NCBI GenBank assembly: GCA_023101725.1
Contig: JALJCO010001423.1
Span: 213,895 to 277,894 of the forward strand
From: Atherinomorus stipes
Taxonomy: Eukaryota > Chordata > Actinopteri > Atheriniformes > Atherinidae
DNA: 64,000 bases
Direction: 5' to 3'
Shown in pieces: positions 59,501 to 64,000 of the stretch; position 1 is the first letter of the stretch; each line of letters begins with the position of its first letter. The notes below the pieces were generated by a model. It did not search any database. It was not told where the DNA came from and was given only the letters and a program-made list of their open reading frames with translations. The position numbers and the translations under genes were made by a program.

Positions 59501-62406
59501 TGACAACCGCCTCAAAACATAAACCCTTAAAACTCAAACTTTTTTTAGTCTGCCTGCTATTTGTCATTACCGAAATGAATGTAGAATCTCAAACCTTCTA
59601 AGTCAACATACATTATGTTCCAGGACAGCCTCAGTTGTCAGATTATGAAGCTAAAATAATGTAAAATGAATCAATCAATAGATTAGGGCTGTGCGATAAA
59701 CTGATATGATATTGGGATATGATACTTACATGAGAGAGATATAATATTTACACATATTGTTTAATTGCTGTATTAGTTGTGCAAAATTTTTTGCTTTATT
59801 TTTTCGTAATGACCCAGCTGCATCTCAACTGACTACAAAGGGGTCATCTGATTATTTAATGACGGGAAAAAAAATTGATACACTGAAATATCGCAATATT
59901 TTCATATGCCAATACCATTTCTATATTTAAAAACACGGTATCAATCTATTTTATTAATGAAATCTTGTGAGATATCATTGTTTTGCTACGAAATCTCATG
60001 AGATTTCACAAAATACCACAAGATTTCATTGTTCTGTAACAAATCGTGGTATTTCGTGACATCTCATGAGATTTTGTAACAAAACAATGATATCTCGTGA
60101 GATTTCATTAATAAAATAGATTGATACCATATCTATATTTAAAAACGCGGTATCGGCATATGAAAATATCGAGATATTTCTGTGTATCAATTTTTTTTCC
60201 CACCCCTATTGTTTAAACTGTCTGGAAGATGATACTCCAAGACTTTTACAAAGAAATTATAAAAAAAACCTGCAAACTGCCTTAAATTACTTCAATTTAA
60301 CAATAATTTCTAACCAGTGTTTTGTCAGTTCCATCACTGCAGTGGATCGATACCTTTACGCTAAACATGTTTCAATACTAAAAAAAACAGGTGTTTGATA
60401 TGAAATGAAACTTTCAGACAAATTAGCCCAGCCCTACAATAGATATAGCACCATAAAGGCCAACCAGAACGAGAAAACAGAATTTATTACTAACAGTACT
60501 GTGTAGAAATAACACACAGATCAACTGTGATCATGTCTTTTCTCATCTGCATATCATTCTCTCAAATCTTGGCTTTCAGGAGAAAAAAATATTGGCATTG
60601 AAACAAACACACAACAGAAACTGTTTACATATTTATACTTTTTTCTCATTTCCAGTTATTTATGCTACTATTTACCTACTATCCTCACAAAACCAACTCC
60701 AACTCAGCTGCTTTTTGGCACCACTGTGCACCAAAAACTTCTTCTTGGCTTTATTCCAGTCATAGAGGACCATTATTTTAAACGTCCTATAAATGTGCTA
60801 AACCAAGGTGACAAAAAGGGCACGTAGCTGTGCAATTAATTGAAATTCGATCATGATTTCAGTTCTCATGTCAAACGATCTCCAAACTTATATATTCTAG
60901 TTGAAACAATTTACTTGCCATGTTTCTTTATACAACTTCTGAAAGAGATGCACCGCTAATCTAATCTATATCAACTAACCCCCTCTATACAATGTAAAAA
61001 ATGAAAGGCCACCTCAGGTTCTGTGTTTGTAGTCATGTCCTATGAGCAAGTAGTGTTGAATAGTAAAATAAGATATGAATATAAAGATATAAAGATATAT
61101 TCTGTAATTCTTGAAATTGTCTTTTTCAATTTTTAATAAAGAGATTCATTTTGTTTGTTATTAAGAAGCAATATTTTTGTTCTTTTCAGACAGACCTACA
61201 GTTTTTGCTTGCTTGTTGATCTTACATTTGGCAGGAAGTGGTTTCATTATAATTTCCAGGTCAAAATATTGGTCTCTTAAAGGTAGAGTCCAAAGTTTCC
61301 CCCTGAAAATAAACATTAGACTTGTGCAAGTGAAATCCATCTCAAACCGCCCCTTTGGGCCTCTACTTGCATGCTGTGGTGCATTTGAATGCAACTTCCT
61401 CTCCCCCTGCCTGTAATTCGCTCTTTCGCTGTGTTATGGTCTATTCAGGACGTTTCTGGGTGGAGATTTCTGTTTATATCACCAACCAATGACAGAACTA
61501 AGGACATGACGCTGTGTGGGAATAAGCTCATGATTGACAGACGCCAGTCACTCAAACTCTCGAAGGGAGAAGGTGAAGAAAAGGTAAGAGCTTTAGATAA
61601 TGCGAGTTGGAAAACCAGGGTTAATATTAGTTTGGCTTTTACCCGCTTCTGAGCTCCGAAGGAGGTTTGAAGCTGAATAGGCTGAAAAACGAGGCGGCCA
61701 TTAGCCTGAGAGGGAGGGGCGCTCAGTTTAAAAACTGTTGTTTGCAAACAGAAACGGTGGGGGGACTTCGGACTCTACCTTTAAGATACTGTGAAAGTGA
61801 TTTTGATGAAAATGTGATAGATAATGGTGTGATCATGATTCACCCATTGTGGATATATGATATAGTCCACTAATGCACAGAGCAATGCATGTAGGAATTC
61901 ACAGCACACAGTTACACACTACCATTCCTGAAAAATTGGTGACAATATAAGCAATAGTGCTTGGGGTTGCCAGCGATCTTGCAGAGTTTTAGGGTTATTG
62001 ATCCGAAATATTACTATTAATTCACAAACCTCTCAGGTAAAAGAAGGCTGTAACTGTCAACATCCACAAGGTTCTTCTCACTGATGCACAGGCTCAACCA
62101 AGTGCACTTCACAAGCTGGACACCAGAGGGCATGCAATCCACCTTCAGCAGGCGCAGAGCTCTGTCACTGTCCATGCCGTCATCCACAACTACATGACTG
62201 ACACCTGGACACAGTGAACTCTCAACCCTCCCTCCATTCTGCTGGATCTGCTTTTGGAAGATCTGGCATCTGGCATTTCCAATTCCAGCAGGCAGAAGGT
62301 GCACTGTGATGCCACGGAAAGTGTTTCCTGGAGAGGAGGAAGTTACAAGAAGCAAAAATCATGTTCAAATTCAACTCAATTTGTTTACAGAGCACTATAA
62401 ACACAC

Positions 62407-62452
<46 letters not shown>

Positions 62453-62589
62453 TCATTTAAAAACAAATACACTCTGTTGAACTGATATGAGCAAACCTGA
62501 AACCAGTAAGTAAGCAAGCATATGTGTGTGTAGCTGATGTCAGTGCCGTTGATCTCTTTCCACGTCTTTCATGGTGTTTACATACATAC

Positions 62590-62621
<32 letters not shown>

Positions 62622-63223
62622 CATGTGACATACAGTTGTGCTTGAAAGTTTACATACCCTTCCATTAAAGAAAATGCTAAATTCACAATGGTAATTCAAA
62701 TAACATAAACTGAAAAAGGTAATAATAAATAAAAATTTGATCAATTATAATTTAGCACAATAAAATATTGATTTTGAATTTTTGTTTTAAAAAATTGTTT
62801 TTGAAAAACAAACAAAACTGTCCTAGACAATTTAAAGCACCTTGCTCATGAACAGTAGGTCAAAATACCGGCAACAAGTGCAGAACATTACAAAACACCT
62901 GATTGCAGTGATTGCCTCAAAGGGTTGCTCAACAAAATTGTAGCTCAGGAGCCCCACGTGCTTGCATAGTTTTTATTTTTTTTTGTTTGTTTTTCATATT
63001 TCTGTTGAACCACATTACAAAATCAATGTCATGATTCTCATTAAAAAATTATTTATTATTCTTTTTTAATTTTACTGACAGCTACATACATTAAAAGAAG
63101 ATTACAACCTGTGATGTCACACTCATCAGGTTTCTTCTTCAAAGGGGGTGGATCCTTTTCCTGAAACACTTTGGCTCTTTTAACTTTGGGGAAAGCTTTC
63201 ATAATCCCATGACGGGGCTCCAT
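53231..63223 (-). CDS. poll: POLL, DNA polymerase lambda (8 coding exons, 565 codons)
   Basis: Family X polymerase for gap filling in base excision repair and end joining, in the nucleus. Coding exons on minus: 63109-63223, 62030-62327, 59222-59330, 58806-59147, 57702-57875, 55119-55247, 54299-54467, 53231-53592; all GT/AG, summing to 565 codons plus stop (human 575). Domains in order: basic N-terminus, BRCT (about 39-137), a variable Ser/Pro/Glu-rich linker (about 138-230), the 8-kDa lyase domain (GIGKRMADK, lyase lysine about 303), and the polymerase core. The catalytic aspartates are visible: GDVDV (418, 420) and RRLDIIVVP (481), nine residues below the human 427, 429 and 490. It ends [10 protein letters not shown]. 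The pyrimidine-rich CTCCTCTCCGCAG before ATG looks like an acceptor, so a non-coding first exon lies upstream. Confidence 0.97.
53636..54251 (+). mobile_element. hAT family A MITE filling POLL intron 7
   Basis: Left TAGGGATGCACAATATAATC, right CAATATCGTGCATCCCTA. Flanks TAAAATAC and GAAAATAC match 7 of 8. It makes up 616 of the 706 bp of this intron. Confidence 0.88.
54299..54467 (-). CDS. poll: POLL exon, palm with first two catalytic aspartates
   Basis: 169 nt after TTTTATGCAG. Reads [20 protein letters not shown], then [20 protein letters not shown]. Donor AGCA|GTAAGC, phase 1. Confidence 0.95.
55119..55247 (-). CDS. poll: POLL exon, fingers subdomain
   Basis: 129 nt after TTTCTTTCAG. 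Reads [36 protein letters not shown]. Donor GTG|GTAATG, phase 0. Confidence 0.93.
55799..56329. mobile_element. Tc1/mariner-type MITE with TA flanks
   Basis: Inverted ends CAGTCATCTTCAAAATTATT and CAGTCATCCTCAAAATTATT, each bordered by TA (55797-55798, 56330-56331). Interior GCATGATGGGGCTCCGAAGC. In POLL intron 5. Related copies at 15360-15876 and 62630-63090. Confidence 0.85.
56371..57616. mobile_element. TIR transposon of about 1.25 kb
   Basis: Inverted ends GGGCCTCATTCACCAGTCTG and GGGCCTCATTCACCAACAG. No transposase frame is evident and no clear target duplication. In POLL intron 5. Confidence 0.65.
57702..57875 (-). CDS. poll: POLL exon, lyase domain and hairpins
   Basis: 174 nt after CTCTGGCTTTAG. 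Reads [39 protein letters not shown] and [16 protein letters not shown]. Donor CAG|GTGAGA, phase 0. Confidence 0.95.
57901..58682. mobile_element. hAT family E element with exact 8-bp duplication (POLL intron 4)
   Basis: Identical flanks AACTGTTC (57893-57900 and 58683-58690). Left TAGGGATGTTCGATATAGGC, right AATATCGGACATCCCTA. The left duplication begins 17 bp upstream of the intron's last base. Confidence 0.9.
58806..59147 (-). CDS. poll: POLL exon, linker and 8-kDa domain start
   Basis: 342 nt after CTTCACCCAG. Linker, then [28 protein letters not shown] and HKPVTSYQ. Donor CAG|GTAGTC, phase 0. Confidence 0.93.
59222..59330 (-). CDS. poll: POLL linker exon
   Basis: 109 nt after CTCCATCTAG. 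Reads [20 protein letters not shown] and [10 protein letters not shown]. Low conservation expected for the Ser/Pro-rich linker. The following intron is only 74 bp. Confidence 0.85.
59684..60436. mobile_element. hAT element inserted in the piggyBac-like copy, exact 8-bp duplication
   Basis: Identical flanks CAATAGAT (59676-59683 and 60437-60444). Left TAGGGCTGTGCGATAAACTG, right TTAGCCCAGCCCTA. The uninterrupted site occurs near 14880 (GTATCAATAGATGTTGCACC). Internal inverted blocks with GAAATCTTGTGAGAT. Confidence 0.92.
61281..61780. mobile_element. 500-bp TTAA-flanked TIR element
   Basis: TTAA at 61277-61280 and 61781-61784. Inverted ends AGGTAGAGTCCAAAGT and AGGTAGAGTCCGAAGT. The site is uninterrupted in the copy near 15880. 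A short frame inside ends [13 protein letters not shown]. Confidence 0.85.
62030..62327 (-). CDS. poll: POLL BRCT exon
   Basis: 298 nt after CCTCCTCTCCAG. Reads [40 protein letters not shown], then [19 protein letters not shown]. Donor AG|GTTTGT, phase 2. Confidence 0.95.
62401..62450. repeat. (CA)n microsatellite
   Basis: About 22 CA units in POLL intron 1. Confidence 0.95.
62588..62622. repeat. (TA)n microsatellite
   Basis: About 15 TA units in POLL intron 1. Confidence 0.95.
62630..63090. mobile_element. decayed Tc1/mariner-type MITE
   Basis: Left TACAGTTGTGCTTGAAAGTT and TACATACCCTTCCATTAAAG. The interior has GGAGCCCCACGTGCTTGC as in the other copies. The right end is worn away. In POLL intron 1. 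Confidence 0.6.
63109..63223 (-). CDS. poll: POLL exon with start codon
   Basis: 115 coding nt. [20 protein letters not shown] and [10 protein letters not shown], donor CACAG|GTTGTA, phase 1. The start matches the human MDPRGILKAFPK pattern. Confidence 0.92.
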
Positions 63224-64000
63224 GATGTCTGCGGAGAGGAGCCAGCAGCCTGTGGCAAAAAGAAAATCATAAAGTTTTCATAAACAAATCTGGATGATAA
63301 CCTACAGTGAATGACAATGGCACATTATGGTCTACTTTCAAAGGTGGTTCAAGATGTAATTAACATCACTGAGTTGGTGAATCAAGTTCATGCTACATGC
63401 TCCTCTCTGCAACACATTTTCTAAAAGTGCTGCAGAGATTTTTAGATGCTTGTAAAACATATTTCACAAGCCAGTGTGATAATTCTCACTCTTGTCACAA
63501 AATTTAATTTAAAGAAAAAAAATCACAGTACTTAGCTAACTCTCAGTCTAATGCTTTTTGTGGATAACATTAGAAATATTATCATGTTTTTTTACAAAAA
63601 ATTTTTTTAAGACCTTACAAAATGATAATGCTGAACTCCAAAGACTAATTTACAAAGATTTATTTTATTTTTTTTAATCAGATTAACCTAAATATATCTC
63701 AGAAACAAGAAAACAGTTTTTTGCAGTATTTTAAGTCTATTTTCCCAGGAATAATTCAAATACCCTGTTTCATTTTTCTTTGTCATTGATGGAAAAATTT
63801 ATGTTATAATGCCCCTTATTTATTTCTTTAATTACTAAGTGGGGGCATATTTATAGGTGTGTGCTTCTGTGTCTTGACAGAGATGTGACCTTCTGACCCT
63901 CAATCCTGAGAGGAACAACACCTGCACCGGCACACAAGAGTTACTTAGGAAGAATGCGTCTGCTGAGCTGAAACTCCTGCAACTCTTAGGGGTTTACCCA
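63224..64000 (-). other. poll: POLL 5' region
   Basis: The first bases upstream of the ATG look like a splice acceptor, so this is probably intron up to an upstream non-coding exon. No other coding block was recognised to the window end. Confidence 0.45.

Larger units (their letters stand above)
59524..61994 (+). mobile_element. piggyBac-like composite with two nested inserts
   Basis: Host copy of the 14695-16165 family: CAGGACAGCCTCAGTTGTCA near 59616, AACAGAATTTATTACTAACA near 60478, TTGGCTTTATTCCAGTCAT near 60747. Terminal CCC and AGGG survive but the TTAA flanks are decayed (ATAA, TTAT). Interrupted by 59684-60436 and 61281-61780. Fills most of POLL intron 2. Confidence 0.75.

Overview
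The window is vertebrate nuclear DNA, most likely from a teleost (percomorph-type) fish. Coding sequence is split into short exons with GT/AG boundaries. Introns and intergenic DNA are full of hAT, Tc1/mariner and piggyBac-like miniature transposons, with a few LINE relics typical of fish genomes. Four protein genes are recognisable, all on the minus strand, so the right-hand end is upstream. No prokaryotic, viral, CRISPR or gene-cluster system is present, and I found no convincing undescribed biological system. The value lies in four gene models and an unusually readable record of nested transposon insertions.

Layout. (1) 1-11.8 kb: the large first coding exon of CNNM2 (10297-11793) and about 10.3 kb of its first intron. 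A CpG-rich promoter with CCAAT and GC boxes follows at about 12.0 kb. (2) 14.46-24.69 kb: AS3MT, arsenite methyltransferase, complete in 11 coding exons (377 codons). (3) 27.98-51.20 kb: WBP1L, complete in 4 coding exons (387 codons), with a probable 2.6-kb 3' UTR and very long introns. (4) 53.23-63.22 kb: POLL, DNA polymerase lambda, complete in 8 coding exons (565 codons). The first coding exon probably follows a non-coding exon. Exon phases add up without remainder in AS3MT, WBP1L and POLL. In CNNM2 one base is missing near 11030, which breaks an otherwise perfectly conserved frame.

The order CNNM2-AS3MT-WBP1L in one orientation matches human 10q24.32. BORCS7 and CYP17A1, which lie between AS3MT and WBP1L in human, are not seen here, and POLL sits directly upstream of WBP1L. 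The four genes do not form a pathway: CNNM2 concerns magnesium homeostasis, AS3MT arsenic methylation, WBP1L is a WW-binding membrane adaptor, and POLL does gap-filling DNA repair. Their proximity is inherited synteny.

Repeats. At least twelve hAT-type elements can be delimited by 8-bp target duplications (five exact, most others 7/8). piggyBac-like elements are flanked by TTAA. Several elements are nested, and in one case an uninterrupted copy of the host repeat elsewhere in the window gives the empty site. Two POLL introns owe most of their length to one hAT insertion each, and one AS3MT exon has a hAT element 17 bp from its splice donor.
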